64,000 nucleotides of DNA from Tubiluchus corallicola. Its lineage: Eukaryota; Priapulida; Priapulimorpha; Priapulimorphida; Tubiluchidae. Every line of letters starts with the position of its first letter. The first letter of the stretch is position 1. The DNA lies in contig JAQGDQ010000273.1 in NCBI GenBank assembly GCA_030141605.1, positions 117,001 through 181,000 on the forward strand, in the 5' to 3' direction. Below the pieces are notes generated by a model that was given only the letters and a program-made list of their open reading frames with translations, was not told the origin of the DNA and searched no databases. Shown here piece after piece: positions 28,001 through 43,000 of the stretch. The translations under genes were made by a program, and so were the position numbers.

Positions 28001-31000
28001 TCATCCATGAAAGATCACCCTCCTAAATATTCCATACAATCATAATTTTAGTCAATCTCATTACAAGTTAGTGATGAGTGCCACGCCAGTCTTCATGGAC
28101 AGGTCCAGCGTAATGTGATGATAAAACATGACCGCATGCTAGTACTATAGGTGCACTTATAATTAAAAAAGGCAAACTGCTAAGACCTAATAACCTTTAA
28201 TAAAAAAAGCTGTGGAGTACTTACAATGCAGACTCCAGTGACTGGATCACATTCGTTGGAATGACCATTGCATTCACAGCCTACACATCGTCCTAGTGCA
28301 GGCCCACTAGCTTGCCTGTTAAATCCAGGGGCGCAGTACTAAAAATTTCAAATAATGTTAAGTAGCACATGGTACAATTTCTGACAAACCAGAAAAATCC
28401 AGCAACATGCGTTATTTTTGCTTCTTTACTTACTCAAGCTCAGCAAGCTACAGTAAGTTATATTTAGTGGAAATAATAAATTGCTATTATCTTGACTTTG
28501 GTCTAATATAAGCTCTTTGGCAAATATGTGCAACTCTATTATTACACAAGCTTGGAAAGTATAGGAAAATGCACAAATTTTCTTAGTAAAAATTGTCACA
28601 ATAGTTTGAAAAGCTATGATCTTAACTATGAAAATTCTTGGACTAACATGGATTCAGTTGTCTGAGCTCCTGTGTGGTCTGCACAAACTCACATAAACAG
28701 GGCATCTACATTCGTATTGTTTACTGAATTTTGGCATAGATGGTAAGACAAAAGAAACCTAATGCAAATCGCAGACATAAATAAGCAACTGGACAACTCA
28801 GTAAACTTTTCTGCCAGCAGATAAAACATGATCCATTTCACAAATAAATTTTTAAATTAATTGCACATTGAAAATTCGGTAAAGTAGTTTTAACACACAA
28901 ATTTACCTCACAAGAATGTCCAGTATATCCAGTAGGGCAAACACACTTCTCAACTTCTACAGCACGTGGTCGACCAGTATCCTGGGGTACAGCAATATCA
29001 AGCTCTATGTTGCTAATCCTAAAAACAGACATTTTATTAATCAGAATGTTTTATCAAAAGTCAAAAATATCAAATAATGTTAATAAATAATACATACAAA
29101 GATTCAAATTCACAAGTGACATGATTCTACATTGGAACACTGCATATTGCAAGTACACTCATATCTCGGTTTGCCACACCTCGTTTTTACAGATATCGGA
29201 AAATTCAGACAAAACATGGTTCGTTAAAAGTCCGGCATAATACGGACGCAGTCCGTTGTTTCGCGAGCTGACTGCGAGTTGGCGGGCCATTACTTTCTTT
29301 TCACATGTATCTCTTGATGTAAAAAAAACTTAGAATCAATTATTCAGAGTTATTTGAGTCAACTGCCGACAGTTAGGCGACTGATTCTACATTACCGCGA
29401 ATCTAACACACGGTAATCTACTGCATTAGTTTAGAATCGGAAAAAATGGACAATCGGCAAATTCAGGCCGACATCTTCCTGCACCGAGACGAGTGAAATG
29501 GGTTCAAGAAAATGAAAAATTTGCAATAGACAGCAGTAATATGCAATTAACATAGTTAGCCAATTCAAACAAACTCTTCCTAAGATGCTCCAATGTTTGA
29601 GAACTGTATTCGTAGCTCCTTACGATGAGTGCTGCAGATATTTGTTCACCAAATAGTTCAGGATATAAAAAGCTACAAGACAACATTTCACCTGGTCTCT
29701 TCCATGTACTCATCATAAGAAGCTCGGATTTGGATAGCAGTCAGATTCTGTAGAACCATCATGAAGTCTGATCTGCTGACAGGACGACCAACCGGTACAT
29801 CACCCCTGCCAGAGTATGTGTCATCTTTTAACCACTCACCCTGTGGAAATTTAAAATCAATAAATTGTGAAATGTAAATTTACAAAGCATCAGATGACAA
29901 AAGAGTAATGGGTAGCTGCTTAAACTTAAGTAATACAAAAATAAAGACAAAAAAGAAGTTGTATAGAGCATACAGATTAAATGATTTTAATGCTATTACT
30001 ACCCAAATATAATCTGTGAACTGCATAACTATTAAGCACAGAGAAATGTATGTGGTGACCCACGGAATGAACGAAAGTCAGGATGTTAAAAGCCATCAAT
30101 GAAAAACCTATCCCCATTTATTCATGATTAATAATACGCACGAATTATTCTCTCAAGTTTACATTGTACATTGTAAGACATTGATCTTTCATAGGTCAAC
30201 AAATTCTTTGGTTATGTAATTCTAGACCAGTTGTTACAAAAGTCATTCAAATATTGAAAGTTTTACACATTTCTGCACAATTTCCACCATATGTCAAAAA
30301 CAATGCTAGTTATCAAGATAATTGCAACTAATCTTATGACATACTTGCATATTATGACATGCCTGGCACATACTGAATATATTTCAATAAAAGACACACA
30401 AATCACGAAAGAGAGACAAAATACCTTCAACGTTATTTCCTGATGTGCGTAAAAATAAAAACAATTTTAAATTAGACTAAGGGAAGCCAGAATTAAAATA
30501 ACAGTGAAAGAGTTCATTTTTCAGATCACCAACTACTTCAACACGATTGTTAAAACCTGTTATTCAAACTAAGAATTACATTTTTCCGCATTCTGTAAAT
30601 GGTGAATTCACTGTAGAATGTCATGCATTATAGCAATTGCAGACTGGTTATAAGAGTTCTTTTTCAGGACATGCAGTAATATTTTCACTTCTTGACTACA
30701 GACTCTTATCTTGAGAGACCCAAGGTCTTATTTCAGGTGATTTGCATAAAAAATTCTATAAATCTGTCATTTTTGCCACAATGGTCTGTTCTTGGTTCCT
30801 CTGTAGCAAAATTCAATCATTGCTCTGTAATAATATAATTAATGTTAGGTCGACCATAATGTATAGTAAAAAACGAATGAAAAAGGTTAATACCTCCATG
30901 AACTTCACGCTAACTGGATTGTTTTGATCAGGAATAGGAGCTGCATTGCTTTTGTAGTAAAGCACCAAATTATTGCCCTAAAATAAAAAACAGAACAGTT

Positions 31001-34000
31001 AATGATTTTTCTACATGGCAGACAAACTGAGTGTTACAGTTTTCCTAATCAGTAAAAGCAACAACTCCCCTCCACATATAGACATAAGTGATAAATACAA
31101 GCTATTACTGAAACATTCAGCAAATGTTATAAAGTAAAAACGTGTAAAAGTTATAAAATGTAACAATATAGAAAACAGGTATTACATATGAATGTTTTCT
31201 ATTGTTACGTCATTTATATGGGTTTGTCCAGAAATAAAAAATTGCTTACTTCATCATCAGTTTACTGTTCTTAAATTAATTAAGTTTGTAAACTAATAAC
31301 TTACTATTACTAATGAATTAAAGCAATGTACTATAAAAAATCATAAAAACAAAACATTCTTTACCGTCATAATGACGTCAGCTTGTTCGGTTGGAATTGT
31401 TCGGCCTCTTGGTCCTCTATAATAGTATTCATATGACAGATCACCACCATAACTAACCAACTACAGAAGAAAAAGTCATTTTAACAATCAAGTTTTATTA
31501 AATAAATTTTTAACTCCTGCAAAGCACTTCAATTCTATGTCAACTGTCAATTCTTCCTTAAAATGCACACAATTGACAGAATTATTTTTGATAGAAGAAA
31601 TTTTGCTAAATTTGAAATTTGAAATCACACATGCTATACAGGCAGTATAAAATTCTTTACATTCACAATTTGCTTTATTCACCTGTGGTGATATTATATA
31701 AAATGAAATGCTTTGCTGTTGCAAATCTCGACGTTATTTTGTTATTTGAAGTGTACAAGGCATTGATTAATGACTGAACGTTAAGCATCAATAGTTTGTA
31801 AAACCTCCATATTACTAAACAACTAATCAGTTTGTAATAGTGTATGCCTGATAAACTCATGGTTTGTTGAGACAAGAAACTGAAAAACATGAACTTATCT
31901 GTCAGAGGACTTTTTTGCTAATAATTTTGATTATTATTATTAACATCCTTTCAATTTTTTTTAAATAAGTGATCAATGCAACCTGCCAGATTCTATTCCA
32001 CTTTTGACACTTTTTCTGTGCTAAAAAAAGACAACACATTATAGAAATATTAGCAGCATATTTGAGGAAATCATAGTATTGTTGCCCCATTAAAAGTTTC
32101 CACAATAAAAGCCCATAAATGTAACAAACCTTGTTGCCGAGGAATTCACGTGGAAGGTCCCAGAACAGATGCCCTCTTGGTACCACATTGTGGAAATCTC
32201 GTACGATGAACTGTCTAGACGATGGTCTGTACTCAATCAAACTTTCATCGACATCGTAATCCGTGTCAGCACTGAACATACCAATCTCATTGCCAATTGG
32301 AATCTGAGGAAATATAGGTAAGTTACTGAGTGCATAAAGATGGTCTTGAAATAATCTTCAGATGAATGTTTAACTTCCACAAAAAAAAATACAGGGCAAA
32401 GAAAAAATGTTACAAGTATACTAAAAAACTAGTGAAAATTATTTTTTCATAGCATGGGAAAATTACACTTGGCTTCTATAGTTGCACAATGTGGTAAAAA
32501 GTATTACTAACAACTAACAATTCCATGACATGAATTAATTGAATTTTGTACGTGTATCATGTCATGTCATGTCACGTCACGTCATGTCATGTCATGTCAC
32601 ATCATATCATACCATATCATATCCATTCAGTCCTGTGTTAGGCATCCCTGCCTGTTGACCGATCATTACTATCTAACACTTTAAAATCTGTTTATTGACT
32701 ACTTAGTGCGTATTGGTGGTTCTGCCATGTGTCACCATGTGTTCAAGCACAAAAATTTAGCACAAGCACTTTATTAATCACGAAATTTAAACTTTTATTG
32801 GTGAAGGAGGGTTAAAAAACCACAGGAATATTAGAAATAAATCCAACTGAAATAAACAACATTAATGCAGTAGCTACACTACTGTACTTACCGACGACCT
32901 GAAGTACTCAATACTATTGCAATCCTGAATGACACCAAAACAATAGCAAGCTATGCACTGTGAAATATCTTGGGCTCCAACGTTAAATAATGGTGGAGAG
33001 CACACATCACCTTCCGCTGTTTAATAAAAAACTCCTTAGTTTAAAAACTGATAAAAACACAATTTATTATCCTACCTGAATACTTCCTTGGTAGGATAAC
33101 ACCAATATTGTCAAGCCATATAAAAATAAAGATATATTCGCCATTTTCATTTTGGAAATTTTCCAAAGAAAATTTTGTACTGATTTTGGAAATTTTGCAA
33201 CAAATTTATAATAATTGTGACTTCAGAATAGCAGTTATTGTAATTCAGTAATCAAATCTGTACAATGTATGAGGTAAAAATGCAAATTTCACAAAAATTG
33301 GTCATGCATATTTAGAAATAAAAGAGAATGATGCGATCAGAATTTAAGATGTAAAATGTACTTTGGAGGACAACAGACTTAATAATTCAATTTACTTAGT
33401 TTAGTTTATTTCTGCCATCATAAAGGATGAACATTTATACTGAAAAGATTGGTATAACACAAATTATAACAACACCAGGTTAAGAAATCATTTTTACACT
33501 TAAATGTTCAACAGAAAGGTAGCTTGTTGTTCCCAGTTTTCATTTGCTCAAAAAACTTCATTTATCACAAAGCTTCATCATCTTAAAAAAAGTAAATTAT
33601 TATTTAATTTAATAAAATGCTTAACATTCTTTGCATGGTCTGAAATTTTATCATAAAGCATTGTTTTGGACAGCATTGTTAGGCGAGCTCAGTTGAATTT
33701 AGCAGAAGTAAATGATATGCTATATGGTAACAGTGATAATCATTAATAGTAGTAGTGCCTGTATATGTCACTTGAGTTCTAGTTCTACGTACTTTTAATT
33801 GTAAGTATGGCATCTGGTACTGCAAACACACTTCCCTTGTTGTTAATAGCTTCACAACTGTAGGCACCTTGATCAGTGAGTTGAACATTCCTATAAAAAT
33901 GATGTCACAGCTATAGTAACTACATATTAATCAATCAATCAATTGGTTAAATGCTGGAAGTAAATATAGAAAACTTTTAATGTAAATGTAGAATCAGAAA

Positions 34001-37000
34001 AAATAAACATTTTATTTAGCCTTGCAGTAACTCTTACACACTTTTGCTATCAAATCAAGAACCGTTTTCTTACATTAAGAATAAGAATAATGTTTTAGAG
34101 TGTCGATAAATTCATCTTTGCATCACGTACGAATCTGTATTTTCACAAGTACAGTAGGTGCTGCTTAATAGACTCACAGTTAATAGATTCAATCGCTTAA
34201 TTGACACAAAAATGCCTGGTACGAGCTGCTTCTATTCTAATGTGCATAAAAACTGTCGGTAATTGACTCAAATAACTCCGCATAATTGACTCAATATTTT
34301 TGCTTCACATGCTTCTATAAGACTTTCATGTGACTAATAAGCTTTTATGACTTTTATATCATTTTAGTTCACTTTTGTCCTATAATATACATAGAAACAA
34401 TCTACGCTACACTAATATGCTAGCTTAATGGTTTCCTTTGACCCGTCCGTCCACTGCAATTAACCTCCGTTACCCAAGAATTCCTGGAAGCTAAATATTT
34501 AATTACTTGCCTAGTGGTTTGCTTTTGAAACTCTGGTTGTCTTTGCCAGAAAGTTTAATCAGGTAGATGTTGCTGGTATGCCAGGGATGCAGGTACAGCA
34601 CAGAAAGTGCGTCACAATAGCAAGTGGGAGCTTAGGCGAAACTACAGACAAAGCTATTTGCGGGGAAACAGGGGCACCACCAACTGTTTAAGCATGCCAT
34701 GTACTAAGAATTTTACAAGAATTTATGCATCATACAACAGATTTTCAGTGTTTTATCATTACGTGAACTTCTTCGCGATGAAATGAAGCAGCCGACTTTG
34801 AAGGAATTTTTGTAATTTTTGCAAATTAATAAGTTAATAGGTTCAGTCAGTTAACTGGGTCAAAACACTTCGGTCCCAAAGTGAGTCTGTTAAGCGGCAC
34901 CTACTGTACCTACCAGAGTTTTATACAAGAACATATGCACAAGGCCACTAGCTTTTCATCATACGTTAGCTTTGCTCTGTTACCACACACCCGCTTAGCT
35001 ATTGATCAAATACTTTTACTTATTACAGTTTAAGTGCAGTTTTTTGTAATGTATCTAATGTATTTAATGTCCTTAGAAAGAGCATTTGTACAGTAATTTC
35101 ATTGAACTGCTGATGGAATTTAACAAGTTAAATCTTTGTATCATCAACCTACACTTTTATACTCAGTGCATCATCAGTCTAATTTAAATTATTCAAGATT
35201 GAAAAAAGATACCTGATAATGATTTTGCCATAGCCGTCCTCGCTAGTGCTGGTCACCCGAGGTGGCGGTGGGACATGCCCCCAATTTAGCCTCCAGTTGA
35301 TGAATGGCATGGGGACGCCAACAGCTTGACATTCTATTGTAACAGTTTCTCCGATTCGTGCCATTATCATTCTGATGGGTGGCTTAACAATTGTCGGTGT
35401 AGCTAGACAAAATGAAGAAGATTATACCAAGAAAACAATATCACTTATGTAACCTTATCAAGACCGAGTTGATGTAAACTTAGATATTATCAGAGTACAA
35501 ACACAGATTTATGCAATGATTATCTATGCCAGGACAGTGTATGCTAAAATGCATGTTTCTAAACTTCAGCAAAATGGTTTATTTTGGCTTAAAAGTTACA
35601 TGTTATGGTGCATCAGAAATGAGTAAAAGATACAGTACAAAATGGCAGAAGACCTCATGGTCACCTAGTCAGTCAGTCCTTAGTAGAAACTGACTGCATT
35701 GCTACCTCTAATGCCAATAAAATGATATAGAAAAGCTAGACAACTTTACAAAATTATCCCTTGAACAATGAGGTTGTTTCTTCCATTACAATGTCACTGG
35801 AATATAACCATGGCACATGCTAACTGGCACAATGGCTTAACAAACTGATTATGATTATAATGTTAATCTTAGGTTTCCTTTCTAGGCTACCAGGCATTAT
35901 GAAAGCAACATCAGTCAGAAAGACTTGCTGAAACAACTAACATGATGCCAAAATTTGCAATCTTTAGATCAGAATTTCAGCACCCAACTAATTAAGCAAA
36001 CTGACTGATACATATTTAATAATAATGCCAATGGTACACTAAGGAAAACATTAACTGCTAGTTGGCATGCAAATAAACTATGTGGAAGAATATCAGTAAT
36101 AAAAAGGATTGGTGAAATGTTGTTTCCAAATATTCTTACCACAGCCAATTTCGTCACTGCGATCCTGGCAGTCGAATTCTCCATCACACTGATATCCAGA
36201 TGGGATGCACTGGTCAACATTTAAGCATTCAAACTCATCGTAGTCACATTTTGACCCAGGAGTTCGTGTGGCTAAACATAAGGAAACACTGTGTAATTAG
36301 TAAACAATACAAAATAAAAGGCAAAAAATATCACCAAATCACAAGATTTTCAGCTGATACAGTAGGCGCCGCTTAATAGACTCACGGTTAATAGACTCAA
36401 TCGCTTAATTCCCGGAACGGGCTGCTTCTATTCAAATATACATAAAAACTATCGGTAATTGACTCAAATAACTCCGCATAACTGACTCAATATTTATCCT
36501 TCACCAACTTAAAATAAGATATTTGTATGTGCCCAAAGAGCCTTTCCTACTTTTATGTCATCTTTACTTCCCTTTTGTGCACTATGTATACTAAGTGTAC
36601 ATGATTACCATTTTGTTTGTAAGCAGGGTACATTTATCATGCACTAATACGCTAGCATAGCAATTTTGCTTTGAATCTGCTGCCCGCTCGCCCACTGTTA
36701 CCCAAAGAATTCCTGCAAGCTAAACATTTAATCACTTGCCTAGCTGTTTCCTTTTGACGTTCTCGTTGCAAATCACGCTTTCAGGCTTAATGACTTAACA
36801 GTCAAAGATGCGGGTACAGTATAATCAGCCGGTATTCCTTGTGACTTACAAGAATAAACATCGGACAGCAAATAAGAGCAATGTAAGTGAGCAGAACAGA
36901 TTTTCAACGGATTTATAATTACGAGAACTTTGTGGGCCAACTTCTTCGCGGAAAATGAAGCAGCTAACTTTGAAGGAATTTTTGTAAATTTTGCAAATAA

Positions 37001-40000
37001 GCAGACTTAGAAAAGTCTGTGATTTAGAAAAGTATACTTTTTAATTTATTGCTAATTCACTTATGTAAATTAATATTTTAAAATATTTTTTCTAATTTTT
37101 AACTGCACAACGGAATTTAGGTATTACTTCGTTTCTAAAATTCATTAAAAACCTTTGCAGTGCATACTAAGCTGATGGCTCATACTTCTATACCTGTAAT
37201 ACTACACCCATCGGTTAACATGTTCAATTGGTTAATTGGGTCAAAACACGTCAGTCCCAAAGTGAGTCTATTAAGCGGCATCTACTGTATTTCTAACATA
37301 ATTAGAGCAGCATATTTTAATATCAGATAAAATGTAATACACACTAAAATAGACATACGTAATGTAGATTAAATTTACTAATTTATGTTTGATTTACACC
37401 CATAAATAACTGAACAGAAACCAGGCTGTGGGGCTTGTGTATTCAGAATATCTAAACTTATTGTCTTCAGAATATAAAAAAATCAAAAACATTCTTGTTC
37501 AAACTTAGCTAACACCAATCAGAATCCTATTGTAACCAAACCATAAAACAGAAATAAAAAGGCTGAGCAGTGCTTTTCATATGTTTTGTTTAGCTATGTT
37601 TCTGACAAGCACTTAAGTTTGAGAGTTAAACCAAATATTGCATCACAGTTTTTAAGCTTAGTCCAATTTAGACTTATCAGTGCAAATCAGACCAAATGGG
37701 CAAAAAAACAACAATGTCGGCTCTGCTCTCTAATCAAATGAACCAGGCATCAAGATACAACAATTATGACTCACATATTTTTAAAATAATACCATGATTT
37801 TTAAGAGGTGCAAGTAAAAACATAAATGATCACTGTACTCACGGCACGTTGCCTCATCACTGCCGTCGCCACAGTCATTATCACCGTCACATCGCCAGAT
37901 TTTCTGCACGCATCGCCCATTAGCGCATCGGAACTCATTCGGTTCACATCGTCCAGGTAAAGCTGTAACAATAAACAATTTATTGAAATGCTCTTGTTAT
38001 AATTGAATGACTCAGCGATAATCAAATTTATCATTTCGGTATTTATTAATCTTCAATTGAAGAAGGTACAAGTTCTGCGCACAGGAAGAAAATTTAATAT
38101 TCATACCTCTACCATCGTTTCCTATTGTGTTATGAGCTGCGTAAAAATAAATTAGAGAAAAGGTACAGAATAGAAAAAACGAAGCAAACATAACAGAAAT
38201 GAGTGGAATTTCCTTTTGCATTGAGGGACGTGCACATGAACTAGACTCTTGTCAACTCATGTCACAAATTAAGACTTCAACGAGCTTTTTCAATATGTTT
38301 AGGAGAAATAAATAAGTAACATGAAATAGATTAATCGCATTTTCTTACTATGAGTGACTAGTGTTAAGCTTAACTGAAATAACAATTAAGTACAGCCTCA
38401 AATTCTAAACAACAAAGTTCAATGTAAACACAAACTTCAAATCTCTACCAGCTTACGTAAAAATATTGATTTTTCTATGCACTACATCAACATAAAGTGA
38501 ACTTACGGAAATCTATTTCACAAATAGTAAAAGTGCTAAATAGTACAGCAGCACAAACCTGATATTCATGTTATCAAAACCAAACAAACTTGAGTTGAAT
38601 GCCATCAAAGTTTTGTACTGAATTTATAAACACTTTTGTACAAGTTGGAAACACTACACTGAGGTGCAATTTTGCATAAGATAGAAACTGACGTACATGT
38701 AACACAGTCACGCTCGTCACTTCCATCACTACAATCCAGATCCCCATCGCACAAGTAAGCTCGGAGGATACACTCTCCATTACCGCACGTTGCTTCCTCC
38801 TCCGTGCATTGACCAATTGGTGGTCGTCTCGTAGGTCCAACTAAAACAAACATCAACAATACTATCAAAAAACTACAGGAAAGCAACTAAAACATGATAA
38901 CTATGTGGATGGTACTGATGAAAACAATGATGTTTAGAAATATTTTCGTAAATGACAAAGTACTTTTTCATCATTAATGACATTTTTTGAAAGATTAAGA
39001 AATTTTTTAATTGGCTTATCAATGGTTTAGTATTTCAGTGTCAGAGTTTTTTTTTAGGTAACTGATATAAGACACTAGAGGCCAAGACAACTTTTTTGCA
39101 TTTTCAATGAAACAGGATTAGTTCAATATCTTCAAAACAAGACTTGGATACCTTTATAAGAACCCGAGTGAAATGACAGGTAATTAAAACTTTAAAACCC
39201 TGCTTACACTATGGAGAAGATATATATAGTCCTAGAGTCCTAGATCCTCTTAATCCCTTTCACACTTTTAATAATTTATGGCCACATGATCCCTGTTTAT
39301 ACTACCTGTAAAGAGGATAGATATGTGGACTTGTTTTTCCTCTGTGTCATTAAAAGGATCAATTGTCAAGACCCCAACAGTATCATGAAAAATGCCTGGT
39401 CAGAGCTGCACTGTGCCAGCAAAGCATAGAGAAAAGATACATAATGGGTATATATTGTGTCCACTTTACAAAATTATGCAGATCTTCAGAGACCACATAC
39501 AGGAGGTACTTACTACAGTCGAATGCCTGAAGTGCTGCTTAAATTAGATTCAGATTGAGAAAGCCTATAACAGGAGGTTTAAGTTTCAAGATCAGCAATG
39601 AAAAGACATTTAACACATGATACGATTTACATACACGGTTCAACAGTTAGCTGAGCAGTGACTTCAAAAGTAGTCGGCTGTCCTATAATTGAACACTTAT
39701 AGGTTCCCTGGTCATTCCTGGTGACAGAGGATATCGTTAGCCGTCCTCGACCATCATCAGAAGCTTGCAGTGGTAGCTGACGTCCATCTGCCCGACTCCA
39801 TCGCAAGACGGGTGTAGGTTCTCCTTGGACGCGACACTGCATAACAACTTCAGAGCCTTCCCGCACTGTCTGTGACTCAGGATAGATTTCCATTCTATAC
39901 TGAGCTCCAGCTATAAAACAGACATAAAAAATATATCAATTTAATAGAAAATTAAAGTAAAATAACATATTAATTAAATAAATTACTAGGGAAAAAATAC

Positions 40001-43000
40001 AAATACTTAATGGATACTTAAACAATTTTCGATGAAAAAAAAAACAACGTAACAATTAGACAACAAAAAATTGTAGGAACTACACACTGTATTCACGGTA
40101 TTTTCCCAAACATATAGCTTGGTCCTTACAGCTCACGTTAATACTTTTTTATCTAAAACACATGCATCAATTATGACTACCTAAAACATACAACATGTTA
40201 AAAGTGATTCTTAAACAACATTAAATGAAATTTCACTTACCAAAGTCATATACTAAAGTGAGTGCAAGTGAAAAATAAAAACAAATAAATCAAAACAGCA
40301 ATTCTGTTCAAAATGGATTTGTTAATACAAAGACCAATAAACAGTGAAAAGGTTATGTTATTGCAACTCATAATAAAAAAAGTGAAAATTAAAATCGAAA
40401 GTGAAAAAAGTGCAAAAAAGTTGCGGCAGTTATGTATTTTATATTCACAAATATAAAAAAGTGATAATCTCAATCATTACCAAATTTGTGATACAGCAAA
40501 CAATTACATTAGCAGAACATGAAACTTTGAGTTGCTTGTCAGCATTTGTACTACGTATTTTACCAGGAAAATTTTGTAGGCACGAATCATACGCACGCAC
40601 GCATGATGATCAAGCAACTTAGCGTAAACATTGTAAAAGCATTAACTACAAAACAGTTCCTCAAAATAAATAATAAAATTCTACATCAATTAAGCGAACA
40701 GAAGCACTAGTTTGCCATGTAATTTCAACCTTTGTTCACTATCACTCACTATTAACACGCCACACTGTAACTCATAGTAAGGATATCGACATGTACTTAA
40801 AACTGAATAACATAGTTTGAGTAGTTTCTAAGGTTGGCACCAGAAGCAAAATGCACCGACAAAGAATCTTACTATCTTTATAGAGTGAGAGTCAACAGGA
40901 TCACCAAAAAGATTCTGGAAGACATTACGCCTGAATTATCGAAGTACAACTTCAAAAGTCAACAGTCAACTAATAATAGATTCACCTGTGGCCTCAAAAG
41001 CTTGTGCTACTAAATTTTTGAATGAAACAATATTAAGGTTTCATCAATAAAACCATGCTGCATTCTTTCTCTCACAATTAAGTGATTTGGCCTATGAATG
41101 AGCCACTTCGCCAAAGTTAACAGTGCACTATGCTGTGTAATCATACCAAACATATGTGGCCTTGCCTCACAAACGTGATAAGTCAGCAGTTTTTTGAGAA
41201 GATCTGTAGAACACAAACACATGGCATTATGCTGATCTCTACTTGAAAACATCCACACTTACGACAATCCAGCTCGTCAGATGCATCGAGACAATTTATA
41301 ATGCCATCACAAAGTAACTGCAGCAGAATGCATTCACTAGATTCTTCACAACGACAAGTGCCAAAACCACATCCAATCAAATCTAAAATTAGTGGCAGAC
41401 AATGCACCAGTATTTTTCCAAGTTAACAACATTGTAGGTGCAGCCATATACGGTGCACTGTACTTCAAGGGTAGTTGAGTAATGTGTACTGTAATGTATG
41501 AGCAGCTCTTTACTTACAGTAGGCAGTACACATAAGCTTATTATGATGCTATGCACGGTACATTATTTGATTATTAGAAACAAGAAGGCAGATCGTCAAA
41601 TTTTTCTTCAACCAATATAAAAGTAAAGCAAACTAATCTAAAGTAAAGCAAATCAATCTAAAGTAAAGCAAACTATGCCAAGAAACTAATATTTCTCTTG
41701 GAAAGTGCAATTCCAGGCAATTAACGCTGTAGCTTTTCTGGAAACCACGTTCATTTAACACGTATGACAAGATGTATTACTTTCGAACTTTGAATTCCAG
41801 AATAGAGATTTAAGACACATTAAGCACACACAATGAAATACGCCCGACTATCCGATGTTTGAGATACACAGAGCTAGTGGATATGAAACAGATCAAAGTC
41901 AGCGCACTAGTCTTCAGACTTATACCTTGAAAGCTGTTATACTTACGACAGTTTTCTTCATCGGACGAGTCTCTGCAGTTCGGTTGACCATCGCAGCGAT
42001 ATCTAGCATCAACACATTCACCACTGTTGCAGGTGAAATCACTTGGCAGACATCTAGAAACTGCAATGAAATACTGATTATTTAATAAAATTAGTTAATC
42101 AGTTTATCAAAATTAACTGATAACAACAATAGAAAAAACAAAGTGACTATAAAGACACATAACAGAATGATGAATAGAAGTGAATGTGGTCCAAGGTTAC
42201 TCTTAATGATTATCAGTGCCAGCTAATTTCAAAAGATTAGAGCGATATATTGCTTACAAATGACATACATAGATGAAATGTGATAAAGCAAACAATTTTG
42301 CATGCTGTCACAAAGTATAAACTACATATTGGTATAGTACATTTGTGTTGCTAGTGTAAACATCAGCATTCTCGGCTTGTGACGTCATGCCTCTTACACC
42401 CGTAGTGCAACAGTTTTGCTCAATGACAGCCTATATAAATGTGAGTTTTGAAGGCAATATTGTCTAAACTTTTGTCTGTGTTTGTATTTGCAACATATGT
42501 GCAAGTTATTGAAGCTTAAGCTAACTTTGGTGATATTACTCCTTTAATACAAGTTTGTATTCTTGACAATAATATTTAAATGATAAAAAAACAAATATAC
42601 TGTACAAAATTAAATTCGAGTCACGCTGTTTTCCTATAATAAAGCTGAAGACTGCAAAGGGTGTCTATTCCTTGTAACATTAAGTGCAAAGTGTTCAGAG
42701 AAAGCTTGTGCTATAAAGTGCAGTGTAATGTGTAAGCAGTGCATCCTTAATATAACACTGTGCCCGAAAAGGTGCAAATAAAGACAGTACTGTGCCAGTG
42801 CAGCATCTCAGCACCAACCTGGACAACAAACAGCAGGTGTATCCTGTAAGGCAGTGTTACATACATAACCCTCTGGACATGGGTTAGTGTCCGAGCACGT
42901 TAGTGCCTGCAGCGTGAATGAGCTTATGAAAGGTTCATGCAAACCACATGGCGAAGTTGGAGGAGCCACTGTAGCATTAGTGGTCACTATCAGTAAACAA

